A stretch of 64,000 nucleotides of DNA, taken from NCBI GenBank assembly GCA_000720535.1, contig JOAZ01000021.1:1-64000 (forward strand), written 5' to 3'. Every line of letters starts with the position of its first letter. Within the stretch, counting starts at the first letter, position 1. The notes under the pieces were generated by a model. It was not told where the DNA came from, searched no databases, and saw nothing but the letters and a program-made list of their open reading frames with translations. This DNA is from Streptomyces halstedii (GTDB lineage: Bacteria; Actinomycetota; Actinomycetes; Streptomycetales; Streptomycetaceae). The position numbers and the translations under genes are program-made. This document shows, in pieces, positions 41,642 through 50,475 of the stretch.

Positions 41642-43144
41642 TCAGGCGGACGGGTCCAGCGACCGCTCCGGGGCCGTCTCCGTACGCTTCTCCGCGCTGC
41701 GTTCCACGCGCCCCGCGGGACGTCCCGGCGTGCGCCCCGGCAGCCACAGCAGCATCAGGACCGCCCCGGCCAGCAGCACCACCGTGGCCGTACGGAAGGC
41801 CAGGGCGTACCCGGCGGTCATCTCCGCCGCGCCCGTGGCTCCCGCGGTCCGGGCGGCGGCGACCGTGGACAGCACCGCGAGTCCCAGGGCGCCGCCCATC
41901 GTGCGGGAGGTGTTGACCAGGCCGGAGACGAGCCCGGCGTCACCAGGTGCCGCGCCGGAGGTGGCCAGCGTGGCCAGCGGGGTGGAGGCCAGCCCGGAAC
42001 CGGCCATCATCAGGATGCCGGGCAGACAGATGGCGGTGAGGTACGCGCCGTGGGACCCCATCGTGGACTGCCAGCCGAATCCGGCGGCGGCGACCAGCAC
42101 CCCGGCCACCGCGAGGGGCTTGGTGCCGACGCGCGCCATCAGCCGGGGCGCGGCCTTCGAGCCGAGGACGACGGCGACCGAGGTCGGCATCAGGGCGAGA
42201 CCGGCCTCCAGCGGCGTGTAGCCCAGGACGTTCTGGGCGTAGACGGTCATGAAGTACCACATGCAGAAGGTCGCCGAACCCAGCAGCAGCATGGACACGT
42301 TGGCGGCGGCGACCGCCCGCACCCCGAGCACCCGCAGGGGCATCAGCGGGGCGGCGGTCCGGGCCTCCACCAGGACGAACAGGCCCAGCAGGGCCAGGCC
42401 GCCGAGCAGCGGAACCAGGGTGTCCGGGGACGTCCAGCCCGCCGCCTCGGTCTGCACGATGCCGTACGCCACCGTGGCCAGGCCCGCCGTGACGAGCACC
42501 GCGCCCGCCAGATCGACGCGGCGCCGGTCGCCCGCCCGGCCCTCGGCCAGCCACAGCGCGGCGCCGACCAGGACCAGCACGCCGACGGGCACGTTGATGA
42601 GCAGGACCCAGCGCCAGGACAGGACGTCGGTGAGGACCCCGCCGACCAGCCCGCCGGCCGCGCCGCCGCCCGCGCCGACCGCCATCCAGGTGCCTATCGC
42701 CTTGGTACGGGCGGGGCCTTCGGGGACGGCGGCGGTCAGGAGGGTGAGCGTCGCCGGGGAGAGGACCGCGGCTCCCAGCCCCTGGCCGGCGCGGGCGGCG
42801 AGGAGCTGCCAGCCCTCCTGGGCGAGGCCGCCCGCCAGGGACGCGGCGGTGAACAGACCGAGCCCGATCAGGAACATCTTCTTGCGGCCGTAGATGTCGG
42901 CGGTGCGCCCGCCCAGCAGCATGAACCCGGCGAACGCGATCGAGTAGGTGTTCAGGACCCATTGGAGCCCTGACGCGCTCAGACCCAGGTCGGCGCGCAT
43001 GGAGGGCAGCGCCACGTTGACGACGGACACATCGAGGAGCACGAGGAACTGCCCGGTGCAGGCGGCCACGACCACGGCCCAGGTGCGGGTCCTGGAGCGG
43101 GCGGGCAGCAGCGGGGGCGGGGAGACATCAGCCATGACTGTCAT
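41642..43144 (-). CDS. DHA2-type MFS multidrug exporter
   Basis: This 500-residue protein has about 14 membrane helices. It carries the DHA2 signatures LLDVSVVNVALPSM (motif D1-like, helix 1), motif A GGRTADIYGRKKMF and the motif C-like GPARTKAIGTWMAVGAGGGAAGGLVGG. It is a proton-coupled drug exporter of the EmrB/QacA group. It is divergent from a second DHA2-type gene; no regulator gene is adjacent. The ATG at 43144 or at 43132 (MADVSP) could be used. A Pro/Arg-rich C-terminal tail follows the last helix. Confidence 0.9.
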   Translation of the reverse strand: MTVMADVSPPPLLPARSRTRTWAVVVAACTGQFLVLLDVSVVNVALPSMRADLGLSASGLQWVLNTYSIAFAGFMLLGGRTADIYGRKKMFLIGLGLFTAASLAGGLAQEGWQLLAARAGQGLGAAVLSPATLTLLTAAVPEGPARTKAIGTWMAVGAGGGAAGGLVGGVLTDVLSWRWVLLINVPVGVLVLVGAALWLAEGRAGDRRRVDLAGAVLVTAGLATVAYGIVQTEAAGWTSPDTLVPLLGGLALLGLFVLVEARTAAPLMPLRVLGVRAVAAANVSMLLLGSATFCMWYFMTVYAQNVLGYTPLEAGLALMPTSVAVVLGSKAAPRLMARVGTKPLAVAGVLVAAAGFGWQSTMGSHGAYLTAICLPGILMMAGSGLASTPLATLATSGAAPGDAGLVSGLVNTSRTMGGALGLAVLSTVAAARTAGATGAAEMTAGYALAFRTATVVLLAGAVLMLLWLPGRTPGRPAGRVERSAEKRTETAPERSLDPSA

Positions 43145-43418
43145 ACTCTCAGGCGCCCTGCACCCCGTACATCCGCTGGTGGCCCGCCCCGGGCTCCGCC
43201 CAACGGCGTAGGACCTCTCACCGCCCGTTGTGTGAACCGGCGCGTGTTTCGCTCCCGTTCATCGGAAAATCCCGGGAATTCAGCGGAATACCGCGCCCGT
43301 ACGGAAGGTTTCAGTGTGCACTTAGTTGGTGGCCTGGTGCCGCCCGCCCGGGGTGTGCCGCCGCATGCCCCGGCACCGTCCTGTCCTGCCCCTTCTTCCT
43401 CACCCGGAGGCCGTACGT
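43145..43418. promoter_or_regulatory. Divergent promoter region of two MFS genes
   Basis: This 274-bp gap contains a locally A/T-richer part (about 43255-43330) fit for promoters. I see no clear palindromic operator. No gene is supported. Confidence 0.35.
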
Positions 43419-44981
43419 ATGCAACGGACGACGCACGAACAGCGAACCGGGGAGCTCCCGGACCCGGGAAAGGGCCGAAGCTCCGGTGTCGTCCCCGTCC
43501 TCGCGTTCGCGGGCATCACCGTCGCGGTGATGCAGACCCTGCTCGTCCCCGTCATCAAGGACCTGCCCGCCCTGCTCGGCACCGATCCGGCCAATGCGAC
43601 CTGGGTGATGACCGCCACCCTGCTCGCCGGAGCCGTCGCCACCCCGATCATGGGCCGGCTCGGTGACCTCTACGGAAAGCGGCGGATGCTGCTCTCCAGC
43701 CTCGCCGTCATGGTGGTCGGCTCGCTGATCTGCGCCTCGACGGACGATCTCGTCGTCATGATCACCGGCCGGGCGCTCCAGGGCTTCGCCATGGGCGCGA
43801 TACCCCTGGGCATCGGCATCATGCGTGACGTGCTGCCGCGCGAGAAGCTCGGTTCGGCGATGGCCCTGATGAGTTCCTCGATCGGTGTGGGCGGCGGGCT
43901 GGCCCTGCCGGCCGCCGCCCTGGTGGCGCAGCACGCCGACTGGCACGCGCTGTTCCTCGCCTCGGCCGGGCTCGGTGTCCTGGCCATGACCCTCACCGTC
44001 CTGGTCGTCCCGGAGTCCGCCCTGCGCGCTCCGGGCCGCTTCGACCTTCCCGGGGCGCTGGGGCTCTCGCTGGGCCTGGTCTGCCTGCTGCTGCCGGTGA
44101 CCAAGGGGAGCGACTGGGGCTGGACGTCCCCGCTCACGCTCGGACTGATCGCCGCGTCCCTGGTGATCCTGGTCCTGTGGGGCCTGTTCGAGCTGCGCAG
44201 CCCGGCGCCGCTGGTGGATCTGCGCACCAGCGCCCGCCGCGAGGTGCTGCTGACCAACCTCGTGTCGATCATGGTCGGGGTGGCCTTCTACGCGGTGTCG
44301 CTGGTGCTGCCGCAGTTGCTCCAGCTGCCGTCCTCGACCGGGTACGGGCTCGGGCAGTCGATGGTGGTGGCCGGGCTGTGCGTGGCGCCGCTGGGCCTGA
44401 CGATGATGTTCGTGGCCCCGCTGTACGCCCGTCTGTCCGCCCGCCGCGGTCCCAAGACCACCCTGATCCTGGGCATGCTGGTGATAGCCCTCGGCTACGG
44501 GGCGGGCCTCGGCCTGATGAGCGCCCCCTGGCAGACCGTGGTGATCGCCGTGGTGCTCGGGGCGGGGATCGGGCTCGCCTACTCCTCGCTGCCCGCCCTG
44601 ATCATCGGCGCCGTGGACGCGTCCGAGACGGGTGCGGCCAACGGCCTCAACACCCTCATGCGTTCGATCGGCACCTCGCTGTCGAGCGCGGTCATCGGCA
44701 TGGTGCTGGCGAACACCTCGGTCCGCGCGGGCGGGGTGGACGTCCCCTCCATGGAGGGGTTCCGCACCTCGTTCGTGATCGCGACGGGGGCGGTGCTGGC
44801 CGGCCTGGTCCTGGCGTCGTTCCTGCCGTCGCCGCGTCCGGAGCGCCCGGTCCTGATGGCGAGCAGCGCGGGCGACGCCCGCGCCGCCTCGCCGTCCGTG
44901 GCGGAGTCGGCCGCCGTCAGCGCGCCGGGGCGTCGAACCGCGGCTCCGTCGTCAGCAGACGGGACACGTCCGTCCCCGTAG
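43419..44981 (+). CDS. MFS transporter, DHA2-like
   Basis: This 520-residue protein has about 14 helices. Features are LAFAGITVAVMQTLLVPVIKDLP in helix 1, motif A MGRLGDLYGKRRML, the GFAMGAIPLGIGIMRDVLP segment and a long Ala/Ser/Pro-rich tail after the last helix. It is probably a drug or metabolite exporter. The start is ATG 43419 with GGAGG 8 nt upstream. The 3' end overlaps the convergent peptidase E gene by 65 bp, so the two mRNAs have complementary 3' ends. Confidence 0.9.
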   Translation: MQRTTHEQRTGELPDPGKGRSSGVVPVLAFAGITVAVMQTLLVPVIKDLPALLGTDPANATWVMTATLLAGAVATPIMGRLGDLYGKRRMLLSSLAVMVVGSLICASTDDLVVMITGRALQGFAMGAIPLGIGIMRDVLPREKLGSAMALMSSSIGVGGGLALPAAALVAQHADWHALFLASAGLGVLAMTLTVLVVPESALRAPGRFDLPGALGLSLGLVCLLLPVTKGSDWGWTSPLTLGLIAASLVILVLWGLFELRSPAPLVDLRTSARREVLLTNLVSIMVGVAFYAVSLVLPQLLQLPSSTGYGLGQSMVVAGLCVAPLGLTMMFVAPLYARLSARRGPKTTLILGMLVIALGYGAGLGLMSAPWQTVVIAVVLGAGIGLAYSSLPALIIGAVDASETGAANGLNTLMRSIGTSLSSAVIGMVLANTSVRAGGVDVPSMEGFRTSFVIATGAVLAGLVLASFLPSPRPERPVLMASSAGDARAASPSVAESAAVSAPGRRTAAPSSADGTRPSP

Positions 44982-45645
44982 CCAGCTCCTGGGGCGGGGT
45001 GCCACGGGTGAACAGCCGTGCGGGGCGGGCGCCTTCGACATGGGCGACGCCGTCCCGCACCCGGAGCCAGGAGCCCTCACGCAGTCCCAGCACGGGGACG
45101 TCGTTCTCCTCCAGGAACTCGGTGAGCCGCTCCTCGCGGGTCTCGCCCTTGTGGGTGCTGTCCGGGTCCGGGTCGAGGTAGTGCGGGTTGATCTGGAAGG
45201 GCACCAGACCCAGCGTCTCGAAGGACGGCGGCTGCACGATGGGCATGTCGTTGGTGGTACGGAGCGTCGGCGCGGCCATGTTGGTCCCGGCGCTGGCCCC
45301 CATGTAGGGGAGCCCGCCGCGTACGGCGTCGCGTACGGCGTCGCGCAGCCCGGTGCGGCAGAGGGCGGAGAGCAGCCGGAAGGAGTTCCCGCCGCCGATG
45401 AACACGGCGTCGCTCCCGGCGAGTTGGGCGACGGGGTCGGCGTGCTCGTGGATCCCGCGCACGGTGATGCCGGACGGTTCCAGCGCGTCGCGGACCCGGG
45501 CGGTGTAGGTGTCGTGGTCCGCGAGGGCGTACGGGACGAAGGCGAGGCGCGCGTTCTCCGGCAGGAACGAGGTGACGGTGTCGAGCGCGTGTTCCAGGTA
45601 ACCGCGGCCGTACTGGGTGGAGTTGGAGAGCAGCAGCAGATTCAA
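44917..45645 (-). CDS. pepE: Peptidase E (alpha-aspartyl dipeptidase)
   Basis: This 242-residue class I glutamine-amidotransferase-like hydrolase cleaves N-terminal Asp-X dipeptides. The catalytic triad known from Salmonella PepE is conserved: Ser118 in the nucleophile elbow GASAGTN, Asp133, and His155 in INPHYLDP. FIGGGNSFRLLSAL precedes it. It is cytoplasmic. It lies 41 bp downstream of the IclR regulator on the same strand, so it may share its transcript. Whether it belongs functionally with the DUF1177/NCS1/M20 catabolic operon on the other side of the regulator is open. Confidence 0.93.
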   Translation of the reverse strand: MNLLLLSNSTQYGRGYLEHALDTVTSFLPENARLAFVPYALADHDTYTARVRDALEPSGITVRGIHEHADPVAQLAGSDAVFIGGGNSFRLLSALCRTGLRDAVRDAVRGGLPYMGASAGTNMAAPTLRTTNDMPIVQPPSFETLGLVPFQINPHYLDPDPDSTHKGETREERLTEFLEENDVPVLGLREGSWLRVRDGVAHVEGARPARLFTRGTPPQELATGTDVSRLLTTEPRFDAPAR

Positions 45646-45686
45646 CGGGATTCCTCGGGTCGAACGGGTGGGGCGGGTCGGGCGGT

Positions 45687-46529
45687 TCAGGTGGCCGTGG
45701 TGGTGCGGGGCCGGCCCGCGCGGCCCTTGGGCCGCTGGGGCGGGCGGGTGAGCCGCTGTTCCAGCAGGTGCGCGGCGTGGCGCAGGGCGTCGAGCCGGTC
45801 CTCGGGCGCCCCCCGGAACCGGTCCTCGCCCCCGCCCAGGCTGAGGCTGCCGTACGGCTCGCGCCCCAGGAACACCGGTACGGCGACGGTCGCGATGCCG
45901 GTGTCGTACTCGCCGACCGTCCAGGCGTACCCCTGGGCGCGGACCTTCAGGAACTCCCGCTCCAGCAGGTCGGGGTCGGTGACGGTCCGCTCGGTGAAGC
46001 GGGCCATGGGGCGGCCCCGGAAGAGCCGGTGGCGCTGGTCGTCGGGCAGATAGGCGTAGTACGACTTGCTGGTGGCCCCGGCGTGCGCCGGGTAGAGCTC
46101 ACCGACCAGCGGGTAGTAGCGCAGCGGCCCGGTCTCGCCCTCCTCGGCGGCCACGCACCGCATGTGGAAGCTGTCCGGGAGGCAGAACAGGACGGTGTCG
46201 CCGGTGGTGCGGCGCAGCTCCTCCAGGACCGGGGCGGCCAGCAGCTCCAGGGACCCGGAGCGTTCCCAGAGGCGACCGAGGCGCAGCACGGCGGGGCCGA
46301 TGCGGTAGCGGCGGGTGACGGGGTCGGAGACCAGGAAGCCCCGGCCCGCGAGGGTGGCCAGCAGGCGCTGGGCGACCGAGGTGTCCCAGCCGAACTCCTC
46401 GGCGACCTCGGTGACGCCCCAGTCGGGCCGGGTGCGCTCGAAGGCGAGCAGCACCAGCAGGGCCCGGTCGACGGTTTGCAGGGCTCCGGCGGGGGTGCGC
46501 CGGTCGAGATCGAAGTCGGCCATCGCCAT
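45687..46529 (-). CDS. IclR family transcriptional regulator
   Basis: This 280-residue protein has an N-terminal winged HTH (residues ~18-80: TVDRALLVLLAFERTRPDWGVTEVAEEFGWDTSVAQRLLATLAGRGFL). The IclR effector-binding domain follows (~95-255, with the HAGATSKSYYAYL and VGEYDTGIATVAVPVF blocks). IclR proteins usually sense a small acid or aromatic and control the divergent catabolic operon, here DUF1177 - permease - hydrolase. The C-terminal tail is Arg/Pro-rich. The start at 46529 is followed in frame by a second ATG at 46523. A perfect palindrome sits just upstream. Confidence 0.92.
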   Translation of the reverse strand: MAMADFDLDRRTPAGALQTVDRALLVLLAFERTRPDWGVTEVAEEFGWDTSVAQRLLATLAGRGFLVSDPVTRRYRIGPAVLRLGRLWERSGSLELLAAPVLEELRRTTGDTVLFCLPDSFHMRCVAAEEGETGPLRYYPLVGELYPAHAGATSKSYYAYLPDDQRHRLFRGRPMARFTERTVTDPDLLEREFLKVRAQGYAWTVGEYDTGIATVAVPVFLGREPYGSLSLGGGEDRFRGAPEDRLDALRHAAHLLEQRLTRPPQRPKGRAGRPRTTTAT

Positions 46530-46535
46530 CTCACC

Positions 46536-46549
46536 ATTCAGACCTGAAT
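46536..46549. promoter_or_regulatory. Palindrome ATTCAG-AC-CTGAAT, candidate IclR operator
   Basis: A perfect 6+2+6 dyad lies 6 nt upstream of the IclR start, inside the 143-bp divergent region. Its AT content stands out from the surroundings. Binding by the adjacent IclR protein is inferred from position. Confidence 0.5.
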
Positions 46550-46672
46550 TGCAAATAACGGGAAACTGTTGCGCTCCACGGTAGCGGATCCCGAATGTGG
46601 CTCCAGCACCCCGCCCGGCGCCTCCCCCGCCGGAGCGCCGGGCGGGTGTCCCGCTCTGGAGAAAGGCCCCCC

Positions 46673-47626
46673 ATGCTGAAGTACGTACTGGACATCGTCG
46701 AGCTGCTGGACGATCCGCAGGCCTGCGGTAAGGCGGTCGTCGGGTACCTCGACTCCGTCGCGGGGGCCGAGGGCTCGTCCGCCCAGGTCACGACCGTCAC
46801 CGGCGAGCGGGGGTCGACGGACTTCGTACTCGTCCGTATCCCGGGCTCCCGGGGACGCTCCTCCGGCGGCGACGCCCGCACCCTCGGTGTCGTCGGCCGG
46901 CTCGGCGGCGTCGGCGCCCGCCCCGAGGTGACCGGACTGGTGTCCGACGCCGACGGCGCCGCCGCGGCCGTCGCCACGGCCGCCAAGCTGCTGGACATGC
47001 GCCGCCGGGGCGACGTCCTGCCCGGCGACGTGGTCGTCGCCACCCACATCTGCCCGAACGCGCCCACCGAGCCGCACGACCCGGTGCCCTTCATGGGCTC
47101 GCCCGTGGACATCGCCACGATGAACCGGCACGAGGTCACCGAGGAGATGGAGGCCGTGCTCTCCATCGACACCACCAAGGGCAACCGGATCATCAACCAC
47201 AAGGGCCTGGCCCTGTCGCCCACCGTCAAGGAGGGCTGGGTGCTCCGGGTCTCCGAGCAGCTCGGCGAGCTGCTCGCCGTGGTGACGGGTGAGCCGTTGG
47301 TCACGTACCCCGTGACCACCCAGGACATCACCCCGTACGGTAATGGTGCACACCACATCAATTCGATTCTCCAGCCGTCCACCGCGACCGCCGCTCCGGT
47401 CGTCGGTCTCGCGGTCACCTCGGCCGCCGCGGTACCCGGCTGCCAGACGGGCGCGAGCCACGAGGGCGACATCGCGTCCGCCGCCCGGTACGCCGTGGAG
47501 GTCGCCAAGGCCTACGGCGCCGGAACCCTGGACTTCCACGACGCGGTGGAGTTCGACAACCTCGTCAACCGCTACGGGTCCCTGGCTCACCTCCAGACCT
47601 TCGGCCGCACACCCCAGGAGTCCTGA
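46673..47626 (+). CDS. DUF1177 protein
   Basis: This 317-residue protein matches DUF1177 along its length: MLKYVLDIVELLDDPQ at the start, DVVVATHICPNAPTEPHDPVPFMGSP in the middle, and ITPYGNGAHHINSILQPSTATAAPVVG later. The clustered His, Asp and Cys residues suggest a metal site, perhaps an amidohydrolase-like or peptidase-like enzyme, but no activity is established. GGAG/AAAGG precedes the ATG. It is followed by a 1-nt overlap (TGATG) with an NCS1 permease gene. It is the first gene of a three-gene operon controlled by the divergent IclR regulator. Confidence 0.9.
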   Translation: MLKYVLDIVELLDDPQACGKAVVGYLDSVAGAEGSSAQVTTVTGERGSTDFVLVRIPGSRGRSSGGDARTLGVVGRLGGVGARPEVTGLVSDADGAAAAVATAAKLLDMRRRGDVLPGDVVVATHICPNAPTEPHDPVPFMGSPVDIATMNRHEVTEEMEAVLSIDTTKGNRIINHKGLALSPTVKEGWVLRVSEQLGELLAVVTGEPLVTYPVTTQDITPYGNGAHHINSILQPSTATAAPVVGLAVTSAAAVPGCQTGASHEGDIASAARYAVEVAKAYGAGTLDFHDAVEFDNLVNRYGSLAHLQTFGRTPQES

Positions 47627-49020
47627 TGGCATCCGCCCCCCGGGCCGACGCCACGGCCACCGAGGCCAAGAGCATCGGCAGCGACGACTACTCGCTCTCC
47701 CGTGTCCCGCGCGACAAGCGCTTCGGCTTCTGGTCGATGCTGCTCCAGTGGCTCGCCCAGTCCGGTTCGATCTCGCAGTTCACGCTGGGCGCCACCATCG
47801 GTGTCGGCATGACCTTCGGGAACGCCTTCCTCGCCTTCACGCTCGGCGCGGTCATCCTGGAGATCGTGATCTTCGCCATCGGCCTGGCCGGGATGCGCGA
47901 GGGCCTCGCCACCCCGATGCTGACCCGCTGGGTGGGCTTCGGCCGCAACGGCTCGGCGCTGGTCAGCTTCGTGATCGCGGTCAGTCTGGTCGGCTGGTTC
48001 GGCGTCCAGAACACGATCTTCGGCAACAGCGTCTCGGCCCTGATCGGCGGGCCGTCCTGGATGTGGTGCGTGCTCGCGGGCATCGCCATCACCGCCCTGG
48101 TGATCTTCGGCTTCCGCTACATGGCCCTGTTCGCGAAGATCGTCACCCCGCTCTTCTTCGGCATGGTCGCCTGGTCCGTCATCTCGACGCTCAAGGACCA
48201 CTCGATCAGTGACCTGATCAGCTCGCCGCCGCCCGGCCAGACGATCCCCCTGGCGGTCGCCGCCACCGCCATCGCGGGCGGCTACATGACCGGCGCCATC
48301 GTGTCGCCGGAGATGACCCGCTACAACAGGAAGGGCTCGCACGTCTTCGTGCAGAGCGCGTCCTCGATGATCCTCTCCGAGTACATCGTCGGCATGACCG
48401 GTGTGGTGCTCGGCCACCTGGTGAAGTCCAGCGACGTCTCACACATCGTGCTCTCCACCTCGGGCGCCTTCGGTGTCCTGGTGGTCCTGATGTCCACGGC
48501 CAAGATCAACGACTGGAACCTGTACGGCTCCTCCCTCGGCGTCGTCAACTTCTTCCAGGTCGTCTTCGGCCGCCGGCTGCACCGCGGTGTGGTCACCGTG
48601 GCCCTCGGCGTCGCCGGGACCCTGCTCTCCGCGGTCGGCATCATGACCCACTTCACGGAGTTCCTCTCCCTGCTGGGCGTGATGATCCCGCCGATCGGCG
48701 GCATCATCGTCGCGGAGTACTGGGTCGTGAAGCGGATGCGCAAGCCGCTGGACGAGACCCGCGAGGCCCAGACCCTTCCGGCGACGTCCCCGACCTGGGT
48801 GCCCATGTCCCTGGTCATCTGGCTGGTGGCGTTCTGCGTCGGCAAGTTCTACGACGGCGGCATCCCGGCCCTCAACTCGCTGGTCGTCGCCTTCCTGCTG
48901 TACTGCGCCCTCGGCCTGCTGGGCTGGATCAAGCCGTACGGCACCTCCACCCTGGACGACGACGAGGCGCACGCCCCCGCCCCCGCCGCCCACGCCACCA
49001 CCCCGGCAGGAGCAGCATGA
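47626..49020 (+). CDS. NCS1-type purine/cytosine permease family transporter
   Basis: This 464-residue protein has 12 predicted helices and typical CodB-like features. VPRDKRFGFWSMLLQWLAQSGSISQFTLG opens helix 1, GFGRNGSALVSFVIAVSLVGWFGVQ follows, and GGYMTGAIVSPEMTRYNRKGSHVF carries the substrate-region motif. NCS1 proteins import nucleobases, allantoin, hydantoins or thiamine with Na+ or H+. It overlaps DUF1177 by 1 nt and the M20 hydrolase by 4 nt, so import and breakdown of one compound are coupled. The C-terminus is an Ala/Pro/His-rich tail. Confidence 0.9.
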   Translation: MASAPRADATATEAKSIGSDDYSLSRVPRDKRFGFWSMLLQWLAQSGSISQFTLGATIGVGMTFGNAFLAFTLGAVILEIVIFAIGLAGMREGLATPMLTRWVGFGRNGSALVSFVIAVSLVGWFGVQNTIFGNSVSALIGGPSWMWCVLAGIAITALVIFGFRYMALFAKIVTPLFFGMVAWSVISTLKDHSISDLISSPPPGQTIPLAVAATAIAGGYMTGAIVSPEMTRYNRKGSHVFVQSASSMILSEYIVGMTGVVLGHLVKSSDVSHIVLSTSGAFGVLVVLMSTAKINDWNLYGSSLGVVNFFQVVFGRRLHRGVVTVALGVAGTLLSAVGIMTHFTEFLSLLGVMIPPIGGIIVAEYWVVKRMRKPLDETREAQTLPATSPTWVPMSLVIWLVAFCVGKFYDGGIPALNSLVVAFLLYCALGLLGWIKPYGTSTLDDDEAHAPAPAAHATTPAGAA

Positions 49021-50324
49021 GCACCACCCCCGCCTCCGCGCAGGCACAGGACGAGGTCGTCGGCCTCTGCGCCGAACTGATCCGCTTCGACACCTCCAAC
49101 CCGACCAGCGACGAACGCGCCGCCGCCGACTGGGTGGTCGCCCGCCTCTCCGAGGCCGGCATCGACTCCGAACTGGTCGAGTCCGCCCCCGGCCGGGCCA
49201 GCGTCATCGCGCGCCTCGCCGGGGCCGACCCGGACCGCGGGGCCCTGCTGGTCCACGGCCACCTCGACGTGGTCCCCGCCGACGCCGCCGACTGGCAGGT
49301 GCCGCCGTTCTCCGGCGAGATCCGCGACGGCTACCTCTGGGGGCGCGGCGCGATCGACATGAAGGACACGGTGGCGGTCATGCTGGCCACCGCCCGGCAC
49401 TTCGCCCGTACCGGCACGCGGCCCGCCCGCGACGTGGTCCTCGCCTTCCTCGCGGACGAGGAGGCGGGCGGGAAGTTCGGCGCGCACTGGCTGGTCGAGC
49501 ACCGGCCCGAGCTGTTCGCGGGCGTCACCGAGGCGATCGGGGAGGGCGGCGGCTTCTCCTTCGCGATCGACGACACCCGCCGCCTCTACCCGATCGAGAA
49601 CGCCCAGCGCGGCATGGCCTGGATGGAGCTGACCGCCACCGGGCGGGCCGGCCACGGCTCCTCCCCGAACGACGAGAACGCCGTCACCGACCTCGCCGAG
49701 TCCCTCACCCGCATCGGCCGCGAGACCTTCCCGATCCGGCTGATCGAACCGGTCCGCGCTCTGCTCGAAGAGGCCGCCCGGCTGTACGGGGTGGAGTTCG
49801 ACGAGGACGACATCGAGGGCACCCTGGAACGGCTCGGCCCGGTCTCCGACTTCATGCAGGTGGTGCTGCGCAACTCCGCCAACCCCACCATGTTCGACGC
49901 CGGTTACCAGACCAACGTCATCCCCGGGAAGGCCACCGCCCGGGTGGACGGCCGCTTCCTGCCGGGCCACGAGCAGGAGTTGACCGACACGATCGACCGG
50001 CTGCTGCTCCCCTCCGTCACCCGCGAGTGGGTCAACCACGACATCGCGATGGAGACGACGTTCGACGGCCCGCTGGTGGAGGCGATGTGCGAGGCGGTCC
50101 GCGCCGAGGACCCGGACGGCCACCCCGTGCCGTACTGCAACCCCGGCGGCACCGACGCCAAGGCCTTCACCCACCTGGGCATCCGCTGCTTCGGCTTCAA
50201 GGGCCTGAAGCTTCCGCACGACCTGGACTACGGCCGGCTGTTCCACGGCGTGGACGAGCGCGTCCCGCTGGAGGGCCTGCGCTTCGGCGTCCGCGTCATG
50301 ACCCGACTCTGGCAGAGCTGCTGA
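49017..50324 (+). CDS. M20 family metallo-hydrolase
   Basis: This 435-residue enzyme of the ArgE/DapE/ACY1 group has complete motifs: VHGHLDVVPAD (zinc His and Asp), GRGAIDMKDTVA (bridging Asp), LADEEAGG (catalytic Glu-Glu), and GHGSSPND with the dimerisation-domain His. It probably hydrolyses an amide or N-acyl bond in the compound imported by the NCS1 permease. The start overlaps the permease stop (ATGA). A very strong terminator follows. The exact substrate cannot be assigned; a carbamoyl- or acyl-amino acid is likely from the family. Confidence 0.9.
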   Translation: MSTTPASAQAQDEVVGLCAELIRFDTSNPTSDERAAADWVVARLSEAGIDSELVESAPGRASVIARLAGADPDRGALLVHGHLDVVPADAADWQVPPFSGEIRDGYLWGRGAIDMKDTVAVMLATARHFARTGTRPARDVVLAFLADEEAGGKFGAHWLVEHRPELFAGVTEAIGEGGGFSFAIDDTRRLYPIENAQRGMAWMELTATGRAGHGSSPNDENAVTDLAESLTRIGRETFPIRLIEPVRALLEEAARLYGVEFDEDDIEGTLERLGPVSDFMQVVLRNSANPTMFDAGYQTNVIPGKATARVDGRFLPGHEQELTDTIDRLLLPSVTREWVNHDIAMETTFDGPLVEAMCEAVRAEDPDGHPVPYCNPGGTDAKAFTHLGIRCFGFKGLKLPHDLDYGRLFHGVDERVPLEGLRFGVRVMTRLWQSC

Positions 50325-50375
50325 CCTGATCCGGCAGCTCCACCAGGGGCCCGCCCCGACCCGGGCTCACCCCAC

Positions 50376-50414
50376 CCGTACGCCCCCGCCGACGCCTTCG
50401 GCGGGGGCGTACGG
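50376..50414 (+). terminator. Very strong hairpin terminator
   Basis: A perfect 17-bp stem (CCGTACGCCCCCGCCGA / TCGGCGGGGGCGTACGG) with a 5-nt loop ends the DUF1177-permease-hydrolase operon. Confidence 0.85.
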
Positions 50415-50475
50415 CACGATGGGACGCCGTCGCCGTCGCCGTCGTCCCCCGCCCCCAACCACCAGGAGGAACCCC

